DNA of 63,044 nucleotides, taken from positions 1 to 63,044 of the forward strand of contig PKTA01000036.1 in NCBI GenBank assembly GCA_002869365.1. Direction: 5' to 3'. Both the position numbers and the translations under genes were made by a program. Under the pieces are notes generated by a model. That model worked only from the letters and a program-made list of their open reading frames with translations, ran no database searches and was not told the origin of the DNA. Positions 55,557 through 63,044 of the stretch are shown one piece after another. This DNA comes from Marinilabiliales bacterium (GTDB lineage Bacteria; Bacteroidota; Bacteroidia; Bacteroidales; F082). The number at the start of each line of letters is the position of its first letter. Position 1 is the first letter of the stretch.

Positions 55557-56456
55557 TTAAAAAGTGTATCCAATACCAAGCATCAGCATTTGCTTAAATT
55601 GTGTGCGAGGCCCTAATGGCTTACCATCAGCATTTTTAATAATAGTGTCGTCATCGTAAACCAGTTCTGTGGATATGTTAACGTTCAACCAACTATTAAC
55701 TTTCAGTTCGATAAGTGTTTGCCAGTTTACATCAATGTTTTGAGGATGGTCTAGATAATCAGAAAATAATTCCAGTTTTGTAGAAAGATTAATGTTTTTT
55801 GCAAGTTCGTAACTAAGAGTCATTAAAAGTTTAGCACCAAATGCTCCTTTATATTGTTTAGCATCCTGAACTACACCGTTTATTGTATCTGCTGGTTTTA
55901 ACCCAAAAGCACCCTGATTTGCAAGTTCCTGATCCATCACAACAATAAATCTTGGCGTAACAGGAGAGAAATTTGCACTGAAGTGTTTGTTTGGAGAATA
56001 GTTTATGCCTGGACCAAGGTCGATATAAGCAGGAGCAAGAAATCCAGAAATATTATTAGTTGAATCTTTTGTGTAATCGTAACCCTTGGAAAATTGTGAT
56101 TTGAATGTTAATACAGCAGAAAATGCCCAGTGCTTCCTAAAATGATATTCGTAATTTGAAATAAACTCGATTTTATCTTCCGTTTTCATAGGATCATTTT
56201 TCCCTATCAGACTGTAGCCATATGCCAAATCCAACCAGTTTTTCCATGTATGTTTTGCCTTTTTATAATTTGCTTCCATGGTGTATTTTGCAATACCGGT
56301 TAATGAACTCTCGCCACCTTGTGACCAGTTTGAAAAGTAACTTTGAGAGAAGTTTAAACTTGCCTTGCCTTTATAAGTCCAGTTTTTTATTGTATCATTT
56401 TGTGAAAACAAACTTAAGTTTGCCAGAAGTAAAAGTAATAGTAAGGTCTTTTTCAT
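55557..56456 (-). CDS. DUF3078 outer-membrane-like protein
   Basis: The 299-residue product has a signal peptide (MKKTLLLLLLLANLSLFSQ) and the DUF3078 pattern: WTYKGKASLNFSQSYFSNW, SLTGIAKYTMEANYKK, WLDLAYGYSLIGKND, with regular amphipathic strands and a C-terminal LMLGIGYTF ending in Phe. It is probably an outer-membrane beta-barrel. The function is unknown. It lies 2 nt before the metallophosphoesterase gene on the same strand. Confidence 0.9.
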   Translation of the reverse strand: MKKTLLLLLLLANLSLFSQNDTIKNWTYKGKASLNFSQSYFSNWSQGGESSLTGIAKYTMEANYKKAKHTWKNWLDLAYGYSLIGKNDPMKTEDKIEFISNYEYHFRKHWAFSAVLTFKSQFSKGYDYTKDSTNNISGFLAPAYIDLGPGINYSPNKHFSANFSPVTPRFIVVMDQELANQGAFGLKPADTINGVVQDAKQYKGAFGAKLLMTLSYELAKNINLSTKLELFSDYLDHPQNIDVNWQTLIELKVNSWLNVNISTELVYDDDTIIKNADGKPLGPRTQFKQMLMLGIGYTF

Positions 56457-56570
56457 TGTAAAATATTTGTAAATACTTGAATATTAACTTTATAAATTAT
56501 TTAGTTTTCTTGTTTTTATGTATATCGCGTCTGCTCTTAAAAAATGCAAATATAATTTTTTATTGATTTA

Positions 56571-57374
56571 TTAGAAACCCGGATTTGTTTGATTAGGGAT
56601 ATAGTTACCGCTTCCGTCAATGCCAAGACGAAATTCAATGAATAAGGTTTTTTTGCTTCTCACAGCTAGATTGTTTTTAACTGCCGGAATCCATCTTAAT
56701 TCGCTTACTAATCTCAAGGCTTCCTCTGTACATCCACCACCTACATTTTGCTCCACAATTATGTTAGATGGAAGGCCATTGGTTTCAATAATAAAATTTA
56801 TAACTACTTTGCCCTCAATACCTAATTCTACTGCCTGTTTTGGGTATTGCATTTGCTGGTAAATGTATTTATAAAGATTTGTTTCCTCATTGTTTAATAT
56901 TGGTATTGCTATGGTGTCAAGTTGTTTAGCATTGTAAATGTTATAACTTGTGTCGCTTTTGTACTGTGATTCCAGAGTTGTATACCCTCGTCTTTTAACA
57001 AGTTTATCGTACTTTTTTATTTTAAATTGCAATTCAAATTCGCCGCTTCCGGCCTTCGGAATTCCATAGTCAAAAGCAGGATTCCACTCAATTAAATTAA
57101 ATATTCGCATGGCCTCCTTGTCAATTTCATCTGAAACAGGCTTAATGATTTTTTTAGATTTCACGCTTCCTTCAGTGTCAGTAGTAAACTCTATTTTCAC
57201 CAAACCCTCTATACCCGCCTTTTTACTTGCTTCAGGATATGTAAGATGCAAATCAATAAACTGTTTGTACATCTTCCTGTTCATCTTTGGGCTCGGGACT
57301 GAACTTGTTTGAGCATAACAAATTCCCGAAAGGAAAGAGATAACTAAAATAACTAAAATGAATCTGGTTTTCAT
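56571..57374 (-). CDS. Periplasmic protein with two TonB C-terminal domains
   Basis: The 267-residue product has a signal peptide (VILVISFLSGICYAQ) and two TonB-type domains, each with the pattern YPEASKKAGIEGLVKIEF and YPKQAVELGIEGKVVINF, then a Trp-Ile/Asn-Pro-Ala element (IEWNPAFDYG, LRWIPAVKNN). It lacks the long proline-rich spanner and inner-membrane anchor of a working TonB, so it is probably a TonB-like binding protein rather than an energy transducer. It lies divergent from rmuC. Confidence 0.85.
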   Translation of the reverse strand: MKTRFILVILVISFLSGICYAQTSSVPSPKMNRKMYKQFIDLHLTYPEASKKAGIEGLVKIEFTTDTEGSVKSKKIIKPVSDEIDKEAMRIFNLIEWNPAFDYGIPKAGSGEFELQFKIKKYDKLVKRRGYTTLESQYKSDTSYNIYNAKQLDTIAIPILNNEETNLYKYIYQQMQYPKQAVELGIEGKVVINFIIETNGLPSNIIVEQNVGGGCTEEALRLVSELRWIPAVKNNLAVRSKKTLFIEFRLGIDGSGNYIPNQTNPGF

Positions 57375-57453
57375 ATCAATATATTGAATTCTAAAATTAC
57401 AAAAAATAATATTTTAATTCTGTTTTAATTGAAATTTGTATTCTTAGTTCCTA

Positions 57454-57461
57454 TATTTTTG
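57454..57461 (+). promoter_or_regulatory. -7 box (TATTTTTG) of rmuC
   Basis: TATTTTTG matches TAnnTTTG and lies 35 nt before ATG 57497. Confidence 0.5.
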
Positions 57462-57496
57462 TTTCCGGTATTATTCTTAATTTTACTAAAAAAATA

Positions 57497-58975
57497 ATGG
57501 AGTTTTTATATTTAGCATTAGGTTTTGTCGTTGCAGGGATTACTACTTTTTTAGTGATGCGTAATACACAGAAAGCCAGGGTTATAGAAGCCTGTCGGGC
57601 GAAGGATAATGAAATTATTTCTATTAGAGAGGAGTTCAGCAATCTGGATAAAGAATTATCGGTAATTAAGGCAACTCTTTCTGAAAAGGATAAAATATTG
57701 CTGGATGTTGAAAATAAACTCAGAAGCGAAATAAATCTTCGACAGCAGGCTGATATGAATCTGGCTAAATTGGGCACGGAAAAGGACAATCTTCAAAATG
57801 AACTTCAAAAGCAAGAATTACATTTTAAAGAATTAAACTCAAAATTTGATAATATTTCTTCAGAGAAACAAAATGCTGAGCGTAATATAATTGTTCTGCA
57901 AGAAGAAAATAAATCACTGAAAGAGAAACTGGAAAATGAGCGCAAACAGTTAAATGAAATTCAACAAAAGTTTAAGGCTGAATTCGAAAATCTGGCAAAT
58001 AAAATTCTTCAGTCGAATACTAAAGAATTTAATGCTGCTTCTATTAAAAATTTAAGCGATGTACTAACTCCACTTAAAGATAAATTATTAAGTTTTGAAA
58101 AGAAGGTAGAAGATACTTATGAAAAAGGTATTAAGGATCAAACTAATTTAAAAGTTGAGTTAAGACGTTTGCATGAATTGAGTATGCGTCTGGATCAGGA
58201 TGCTCAAAATTTGACTAATGCCCTTAAGTCGGATACAAAGAAGCAGGGAAATTGGGGAGAGATAATTCTGGAAAGGGTTTTGGAGAGATCTGGATTGTCG
58301 CGCGATCAGGAATACTTTGTTCAGCAGACAGCACATAATGAAAGCGGTCATCTGTTCCGACCCGATGTTGTTGTAAAACTTCCTGATAATAAACACCTTA
58401 TTATCGACTCAAAAGTGTCGTTAACTGCTTATACGCAATATGTTTCAGAAGATGATGGTTTGAAAAAAGATGCTGCTTTAAAATTACACCTTGCTTCCAT
58501 TAAGAAACATGTAAAGGAGTTGAGTTCAAAAAGTTATCAAAATTTATCGGAATTTAATTCTCCGGATTTTGTTTTGATGTTTATGCCAATAGAACCAGCA
58601 TTCGCATTAGCAGTTCAGTCTGACCCTGAACTTTTTAATTATGCCTGGAAAGAGAGAGTTGTTATTGTAAGCCCAACCACATTGCTTGCAACACTTCGAA
58701 CTGTTGCCTCCATATGGAAATATGAAAAACAAAATCAAAATGCCCTGGAAATTGCAGACAGGGGAGGCCGCCTTTATGATAAGTTTGTAAACTTTATTAA
58801 GGATATGGAGTCGATTGGTACAAACCTACAGAGGGCCAGCAAATCCTATGAAGATGCACATAAAAAATTAAGTTCAGGCAGTGGCAATATATTGCGCCAG
58901 GTTGAGCAGTTGAAAAAAATGGGAGTGAGCACAAAATCCAGTCTTCCCGATAAATATACTATAGATAATGAATAA
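57497..58975 (+). CDS. rmuC: DNA recombination protein RmuC
   Basis: The 492-residue protein has an N-terminal membrane segment, a long coiled coil (residues ~30-165) and the RmuC nuclease-like core: KKQGNWGEIILERVLERSGL, RPDVVVKLPDNKHLIIDSKVSL (PD-(D/E)xK-like) and FMPIEPAFALAV, then a C-terminal coiled coil. It limits DNA inversions in E. coli. It overlaps rlmB by 8 nt. Confidence 0.93.
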   Translation: MEFLYLALGFVVAGITTFLVMRNTQKARVIEACRAKDNEIISIREEFSNLDKELSVIKATLSEKDKILLDVENKLRSEINLRQQADMNLAKLGTEKDNLQNELQKQELHFKELNSKFDNISSEKQNAERNIIVLQEENKSLKEKLENERKQLNEIQQKFKAEFENLANKILQSNTKEFNAASIKNLSDVLTPLKDKLLSFEKKVEDTYEKGIKDQTNLKVELRRLHELSMRLDQDAQNLTNALKSDTKKQGNWGEIILERVLERSGLSRDQEYFVQQTAHNESGHLFRPDVVVKLPDNKHLIIDSKVSLTAYTQYVSEDDGLKKDAALKLHLASIKKHVKELSSKSYQNLSEFNSPDFVLMFMPIEPAFALAVQSDPELFNYAWKERVVIVSPTTLLATLRTVASIWKYEKQNQNALEIADRGGRLYDKFVNFIKDMESIGTNLQRASKSYEDAHKKLSSGSGNILRQVEQLKKMGVSTKSSLPDKYTIDNE

Positions 58976-59726
58976 GATAGAAAAGGATAAACAGGAAATG
59001 ATTTACGGTATCAGGCCTTTAATAGAGGCTGTTGATGCCGGAAAAGAAATAGAAAAAGTTCTGATACAAAAGGGGCTTCGCAGCGATGGCTTTAAGGAAC
59101 TGATGAGTACATTAAAAGAACTTTCTATACCTGTACAGTTTGTTCCAAGAGAAAAGTTAAATCGCCTTAGCAAAAAAAACCATCAGGGAATTATTGCCTT
59201 TGTATCTCCGGTTACCTTTTTCAGAATAGAAGATGTTTTACCAATGGTTTTTGAGAAGGGGGAAGATCCTTTTTTTCTAATCCTCGACAGGCTGACTGAC
59301 GTAAGAAATTTTGGAGCAATTTTAAGAACAGCTGAAGCTTCAGGAGTTCATGCCGTTATTATTCCCACCAGAAATACTGCACAATTAAATTCAGGAACGG
59401 TGAAATCTTCTGCCGGAGCTATTTATAAAATACCAATTTGCAGGAGTGAGAACCTGAAAGTTAGTATAAATTATTTGAAAGGTAGTGGAGTGAAAATTTG
59501 CGCTGCAACTGAGAAAGCAGAAAAAAGCATTTATCAAACAGAATTATCAGGACCAATAGCAATTATTATGGGTTCGGAAGATGAAGGAGTGTCGCCTGAA
59601 TACCTTAAACAAGCAGATGAAATGTTTGCTATTCCAATGTATGGAGAAATAGGCTCCTTAAACGTTTCTGTTGCCAGTGGTGTTGTTTTATACGAAACTG
59701 TACGACAGAAAATAATTGCAGGTTAA
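58968..59726 (+). CDS. rlmB: 23S rRNA (guanosine-2'-O-)-methyltransferase RlmB
   Basis: The 252-residue SPOUT enzyme has an N-terminal substrate-binding domain (MIYGIRPLIEAVDAGKEIEKV, RLSKKNHQGIIAFVS) and the C-terminal trefoil knot with NFGAILRTAEASG, IMGSEDEGVS and LNVSVASGVVLYE. It methylates the ribose of a guanosine in 23S rRNA. The ATG overlaps rmuC by 8 nt. A strong terminator follows the stop. Confidence 0.94.
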   Translation: MNKIEKDKQEMIYGIRPLIEAVDAGKEIEKVLIQKGLRSDGFKELMSTLKELSIPVQFVPREKLNRLSKKNHQGIIAFVSPVTFFRIEDVLPMVFEKGEDPFFLILDRLTDVRNFGAILRTAEASGVHAVIIPTRNTAQLNSGTVKSSAGAIYKIPICRSENLKVSINYLKGSGVKICAATEKAEKSIYQTELSGPIAIIMGSEDEGVSPEYLKQADEMFAIPMYGEIGSLNVSVASGVVLYETVRQKIIAG

Positions 59727-59750
59727 TCCTAAGTTTATCAAAAGCATAAA

Positions 59751-59784
59751 AAAAACTCCGGTTATGAAAATAGCCGGAGTTTTT
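59751..59784. terminator. Bidirectional terminator between rlmB and rplS
   Basis: AAAAACTCCGGTTA (59751-59764) pairs with TAGCCGGAGTTTTT (59771-59784) in a 14-bp stem with one mismatch and a 6-nt loop TGAAAA. T runs lie on both sides (T tract on the plus strand after the right arm, A tract before the left arm), so it can end transcripts from rlmB (+) and rplS (-). Confidence 0.85.
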
Positions 59785-59800
59785 TCAATATATTTTTTGA

Positions 59801-60157
59801 TTACTTTCTTCTTGCTTCTTTAATTCTTGCTTTCTTACCTCTTAAATTACGGAAGTAAAAAATTCTTGCACGACGTACAACACCTTTTTTGTTTATATCA
59901 ATTTCCTCAATGAAAGGAGATGAAATAGGGAAAATTCTTTCTACACCTATTCCGTTAGAAATCTTTCTAACTGTGAAAGTTTCTGTTGGACCGCTACCAA
60001 CTCGCTGTAATACAACTCCCTGGAATTTTTGTAAACGTTCCTTATTACCCTCTTTAATTTTATATGTAACCGTAATAGTATCTCCTGCTCCAAATTTTGG
60101 AAATTCTTTTACTTCTACTGAATCTTCTACTAGTTTGATTAAATCGTTCTTGCTCAT
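59801..60157 (-). CDS. rplS: 50S ribosomal protein L19
   Basis: ATG 60157 is chosen over an in-frame GTG one codon upstream. The 118-residue protein matches L19: FGAGDTITVTYKIKEGNKERLQKFQGVVLQR, followed by ETFTVRKISNGIGVERIFPI and the basic C-terminal RRARIFYFRNLRGKKARI. It lies downstream of trmD on the same strand, as in many genomes, but here with a 300-bp gap and its own promoter. Confidence 0.97.
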   Translation of the reverse strand: MSKNDLIKLVEDSVEVKEFPKFGAGDTITVTYKIKEGNKERLQKFQGVVLQRVGSGPTETFTVRKISNGIGVERIFPISSPFIEEIDINKKGVVRRARIFYFRNLRGKKARIKEARRK

Positions 60158-60196
60158 CACTTTAAATGTTTAAAATGCTATCGTGAAAAATGAGTG

Positions 60197-60204
60197 CAAA
60201 TATA
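60197..60204 (-). promoter_or_regulatory. -7 box (TATATTTG) of rplS, with -33 TTG upstream
   Basis: On the minus strand TATATTTG matches TAnnTTTG, 39 nt before the ATG. A TTG lies 21 nt further upstream, in the position of a -33 box. This promoter gives rplS its own transcript independent of trmD. Confidence 0.55.
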
Positions 60205-60457
60205 CATCTAATTATTAAATTGAAACAATATTCTCCAATATTTTTTTGATACTTTGTGTGGTGTTGTATTTATCAGATTATCAGTTTAATAAATAAAGTA
60301 AAATTTTACTTCGACTTATTGCTATTTTTTATTTTTATATACTTACGCCTTTTAAAGAACAATAATGATAAAAATTTAGGAGAAAAGTTTAATTTTTTGA
60401 AATTAATATTGTGCCCTCAGTTATGTTTTTTTTTCTTAAAAAAGAATCAATAATATT
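60205..60457. other. AT-rich gap between trmD and rplS
   Basis: The stretch between the rplS promoter and the trmD stop is AT-rich with poly-T and poly-A tracts. I see no believable gene: the short plus-strand frame at 60256-60453 has a skewed composition (Phe/Leu/Lys-rich) and no start context. No terminator hairpin was found. Confidence 0.5.
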
Positions 60458-61135
60458 TTATTTGTTATCAAAATCCGGACGTCTTTGTTTGGTTCTGATT
60501 AACGATTGTTCAAATTTCCATTCGTCAATCAATTTATCGTTGCCTGAGAGTAAAATATCTGGTACTTTCCAGCCTTTAAATTCTCTTGGCCTGGTATAAA
60601 CGGGTGGTGAAACAAGGCCATTCTGAAAGGAATCGCTTAGTGCTGATGTTTCGTCGCCAATTACACCCGGTATTAATCTTATCAAACTATCGCTTATTAC
60701 TGCCGCCGCAAGCTCTCCTCCCGAAAGTACATAATTTCCAATGGATATTTCTTTAGTAATATAATGTTCTCTTATTCTCTCATCAATACCTTTATAATGG
60801 CCGCAAAGAATAATGATATTTTTGTACATCGACATTTTATTTGCCATGGGCTGATCCAGTAGATCTCCATCGGGGCTGGTATAAATTATTTCATCATATT
60901 CACGTTCTGATTTCAGAAAATCGATTGCCTTTGCTATTGGCTCAATCATCATAACCATGCCAGCTCCGCCTGAAAAAGCATAATCATCAACCTTCTTGTG
61001 TTTGTCGCTGGTAAAGTCTCTCAACTGGTGGATGTAAATTTCAGCAAGTCCTTTTGAAATAGCCCTTTTTACAATTGATTCGGAGAATGGCCCCTGTAGA
61101 ATTTCCGGAAATATGGTAATAATATCTATGCGCAT
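60458..61135 (-). CDS. trmD: tRNA (guanine-N1-)-methyltransferase
   Basis: The 225-residue SPOUT enzyme has [12 protein letters not shown] at the start, [31 protein letters not shown] and [14 protein letters not shown], with VSPPVYTRP near the C-terminus. It methylates G37 of tRNAs with a G at position 36. It is upstream of rplS on the same strand, but rimM and rpsP, which usually sit beside it, are not present here. Confidence 0.96.
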   Translation of the reverse strand: MRIDIITIFPEILQGPFSESIVKRAISKGLAEIYIHQLRDFTSDKHKKVDDYAFSGGAGMVMMIEPIAKAIDFLKSEREYDEIIYTSPDGDLLDQPMANKMSMYKNIIILCGHYKGIDERIREHYITKEISIGNYVLSGGELAAAVISDSLIRLIPGVIGDETSALSDSFQNGLVSPPVYTRPREFKGWKVPDILLSGNDKLIDEWKFEQSLIRTKQRRPDFDNK

Positions 61136-61155
61136 AATTTATCTGAATTATTTGG

Positions 61156-61163
61156 CAAAAATA
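61156..61163 (-). promoter_or_regulatory. -7 box (TATTTTTG) of trmD
   Basis: On the minus strand TATTTTTG matches TAnnTTTG, 20 nt upstream of the trmD ATG. Confidence 0.45.
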
Positions 61164-61178
61164 AGTTGATTTGGTCAG

Positions 61179-62534
61179 CTATTTTATCCAAATCGTTTTT
61201 GCATTTGTAAATTCTCTAATTCCCAATCCGGCGAGTTCCCTTCCATAACCTGATTGTTTAGTGCCACCGAATGGCAATCGTGGATCCGATTTAGTCATAC
61301 CATTAACAAATACTGCTCCTGCATGAATGTTATTTGCTAAATAATCAGCAGCATTGCTATCATTAGTCCATATGCTTGCTCCTAAACCATAATTAGTGTC
61401 ATTTGCAATTCTGAGCATTTCTTCCTTATCCTTTGCGGGAATAACTATCGAAACCGGGCCGAAGGTCTCTTCGTCGTACACAGGCATTCCTTTTTCAACA
61501 TTAATAAGTAGGGTAGGAGCGTAAAATTTATTGTCAATCCTATCGCCGCCACAGATTAATTTTGCTCCCATAGCTACAGATTTATTTACTTGAAGTTCGA
61601 TAGTCTCCAATAGATCAATGCGGGCCATAGGTCCAATATCGGTATCATAATCCATTGGGGCACAACAACTAAGCGACTCCAACAATAATTTTTGTTGTTG
61701 AACAAAATCTTCAAAAATTTCTTCTTCCACTATAAATCTCTTGGCAGAAATACAAACTTGTCCTGAATTAAGCATACGGGAAGAAACTCCCGTTTGGCAA
61801 GCAGTATTGAAATCGGCATCTTTCATTACAATATATGGGTCGGATCCGCCCAACTCCATTACAGTTTTTTTGAGATACTTTCCTGCCTGAGCAGCTACAG
61901 CACTTCCTGCTCTGCGACTGCCTGTTAAAGTAACTCCCTGTATAAAATCATTTGCAATTACCTCTTCTGATAAGTCGATATCAATTTTTAAGTTTACAAA
62001 AATGCCTTCCGGAAAACCGGCCTTAAGAAATAGATTTTCTATTGCTAATCCACATCCTATAACATTAGGTGAGTGTTTTAAAACAAAAGTGTTTCCTGCC
62101 ATAATTGTGGGGACAGCAGCACGAAATACCTGCCAGAAAGGGAAATTCCAGGGCATAATCCCATAAATAACTCCTATGGGTTCGTATTTTACATAGGATT
62201 TTGATGCATCACTAACTATAAATTCTTCATCTAAATAAGATGCTGAGTTTTCAGCATAATGATTACATAACCACGCACATTTTTCAATTTCTGCCACAGA
62301 TTCTCTTAAAATCTTGCCCATTTCAAATGTGATAAGCTCTGCCAATTCTTGTTTGTTTTCCAAAAGAGAGTTAGCAAGTAACTTCATTTTTTCACCTCGA
62401 GCATTATAGTCCATAAATTTCCATGATAAATGAGCATTATGGGCAATTTCTATCTTTTCATTTAATTCTCCCGAATTTAATTCCTGATATTTTTCTATTT
62501 CTTTACCTGTATAAGGATTAGTGGACTTTAGCAT
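61179..62534 (-). CDS. Aldehyde dehydrogenase (succinate-semialdehyde-dehydrogenase-like)
   Basis: The 451-residue NAD(P)-dependent enzyme matches the aldehyde dehydrogenase fold: MPWNFPFWQVFRAA, KHSPNVIGC, LTGSRRAGSAVA, catalytic Glu in VMELGGSDPYIV and catalytic Cys in NSGQVCISAKR, then ETFGPVS and a C-terminal LPFGGTKQSGYGRELA. It is shorter at the N-terminus than many family members. Succinate-semialdehyde dehydrogenase-type is the closest subgroup by these motifs, but the substrate is not fixed by sequence. It is divergent from the M1 peptidase gene and 43 nt upstream of trmD. Confidence 0.88.
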   Translation of the reverse strand: MLKSTNPYTGKEIEKYQELNSGELNEKIEIAHNAHLSWKFMDYNARGEKMKLLANSLLENKQELAELITFEMGKILRESVAEIEKCAWLCNHYAENSASYLDEEFIVSDASKSYVKYEPIGVIYGIMPWNFPFWQVFRAAVPTIMAGNTFVLKHSPNVIGCGLAIENLFLKAGFPEGIFVNLKIDIDLSEEVIANDFIQGVTLTGSRRAGSAVAAQAGKYLKKTVMELGGSDPYIVMKDADFNTACQTGVSSRMLNSGQVCISAKRFIVEEEIFEDFVQQQKLLLESLSCCAPMDYDTDIGPMARIDLLETIELQVNKSVAMGAKLICGGDRIDNKFYAPTLLINVEKGMPVYDEETFGPVSIVIPAKDKEEMLRIANDTNYGLGASIWTNDSNAADYLANNIHAGAVFVNGMTKSDPRLPFGGTKQSGYGRELAGLGIREFTNAKTIWIK

Positions 62535-62685
62535 ATAACGTAATCTTTAATTATAACAAAATTAATCAAAATAATATGGGTTGATAATATTTTTAAGAAA
62601 GATTAAAACTGAATATAAACAATGGGTTCGGTACTGATTTTTTGAAACTTTTGTTATTTTTACCTCTTTTAAGACACACATTATT

Positions 62686-63044
62686 ATGAAACGATTTCTA
62701 TTAGTTGCATTAGTTATTTCCTTGGTTTTAAACATAAGTATGAATGCTCAAAATGCATATAGAATGCCTAATGAGGTAATAAAAGCATATAAAAACGGCA
62801 CTCGTAATATTGATGGCAGACCTGGTCATAATTATTGGCAGAATTCTTCCAACTATAATATTAGTGCAGAACTCGATGCAGATGCAAGCATATTAAAAGG
62901 AGAGGAGACGGTTTGGTATTATAATAACTCTCCTGACTCTTTGAAAATAATGGTCTTACGTCTTTATCAAAATATTTTTAAACTCGGAAATGCCAGAGGC
63001 TGGTCAATGGGAGATGTTGATTTAGGTAATGGAATGGTTATAGA
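62686..63044 (+). CDS. M1-family metallopeptidase, N-terminal part (cut by window end)
   Basis: The gene starts at ATG 62686 and runs to the window end, so only 119 full codons are visible. There is a signal peptide (MKRFLLVALVISLVLNISMNAQ), then a YWQNSSNYNISAELDADASILKGEE-type start of the N-terminal beta-domain, as in secreted M1 aminopeptidases of Bacteroidota. The catalytic HExxH lies beyond the window, so activity cannot be judged. It is divergent from the aldehyde dehydrogenase gene. Confidence 0.75.
   Translation, partial: MKRFLLVALVISLVLNISMNAQNAYRMPNEVIKAYKNGTRNIDGRPGHNYWQNSSNYNISAELDADASILKGEETVWYYNNSPDSLKIMVLRLYQNIFKLGNARGWSMGDVDLGNGMVI

Noticed and set aside
60256-60453. Possible small gene between rplS and trmD
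   Set aside because: Composition is Phe/Leu/Lys-rich as expected from random AT-rich DNA, with no ribosome-binding site or homologue-like pattern.

Overview
The window looks like chromosome of a low-GC member of the Bacteroidota. Signs of this are a type IX secretion (T9SS) C-terminal sorting domain, promoters with the Bacteroidota -7 box TAnnTTTG, two-component-regulator propellers, a 7TMR-DISM kinase, DUF3078, DUF4293 and DUF1573 proteins, an unusually long Rho with a charged N-terminal insertion, and a large LepB. No rRNA, tRNA, CRISPR array, insertion sequence or phage gene was seen. The species cannot be named from the sequence; a free-living Bacteroidales/Marinilabiliales-like organism is my inference.

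Layout. 1-273 holds nested REP-like palindromes. 274-7900 (minus) is a run of mostly unnamed envelope genes: SUKH-TPR protein, two membrane proteins, a K+-channel-like protein with an exported N-terminal domain, a transglutaminase-like/SBBP protein, and a small secreted protein broken by an in-frame TGA. Divergent from it, 8014-13685 (plus) encodes a zinc-ribbon protein, a CsgG-like protein, an LPP20-like protein, a membrane protein and a secreted propeller protein. 13815-16228 is a NarL-type response regulator plus 7TMR-DISM histidine kinase. 16366-29247 is an operon-like block: zinc-ribbon/FHA protein, Ser/Thr kinase with FHA, FHA-TM-trypsin-like protease, secreted unknown, PP2C phosphatase, transmembrane Ser/Thr kinase with PKD domains, PKD/T9SS protein (in-frame stop), outer-membrane barrel, NlpC/P60 hydrolase. 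A lipoprotein gene broken by an in-frame TAA follows.

30277-63044 is mostly housekeeping: aroK, a VWA protein, a GH3-beta-lactamase fusion, rhomboid, a propeller histidine kinase, lepB, ftsK, a LolA-like protein, a YkoF-like/PnuC/kinase vitamin-uptake cluster, a glycosyltransferase, UspA, mpl, rho, DUF families, TonB-domain protein, rmuC, rlmB, rplS, trmD, an aldehyde dehydrogenase and the start of an M1 peptidase.

The best candidate for an undescribed system is 13815-29247. The response regulator operon and the FHA/kinase operon carry the same 18-bp palindrome (16 of 18 identical) exactly 21 nt upstream of their -7 boxes, so the two-component system probably controls both itself and the block. 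Within the block, kinases, a phosphatase and FHA readers would act in the cytoplasm, while the partners in the same proteins (protease, PKD domains) and the neighbouring gene products lie outside the inner membrane. The first protein has a 15-residue repeat presenting T-x-x-D, the known FHA phosphothreonine-ligand pattern. I read this as a phosphorylation-controlled envelope signalling or remodelling system; its output is unknown.
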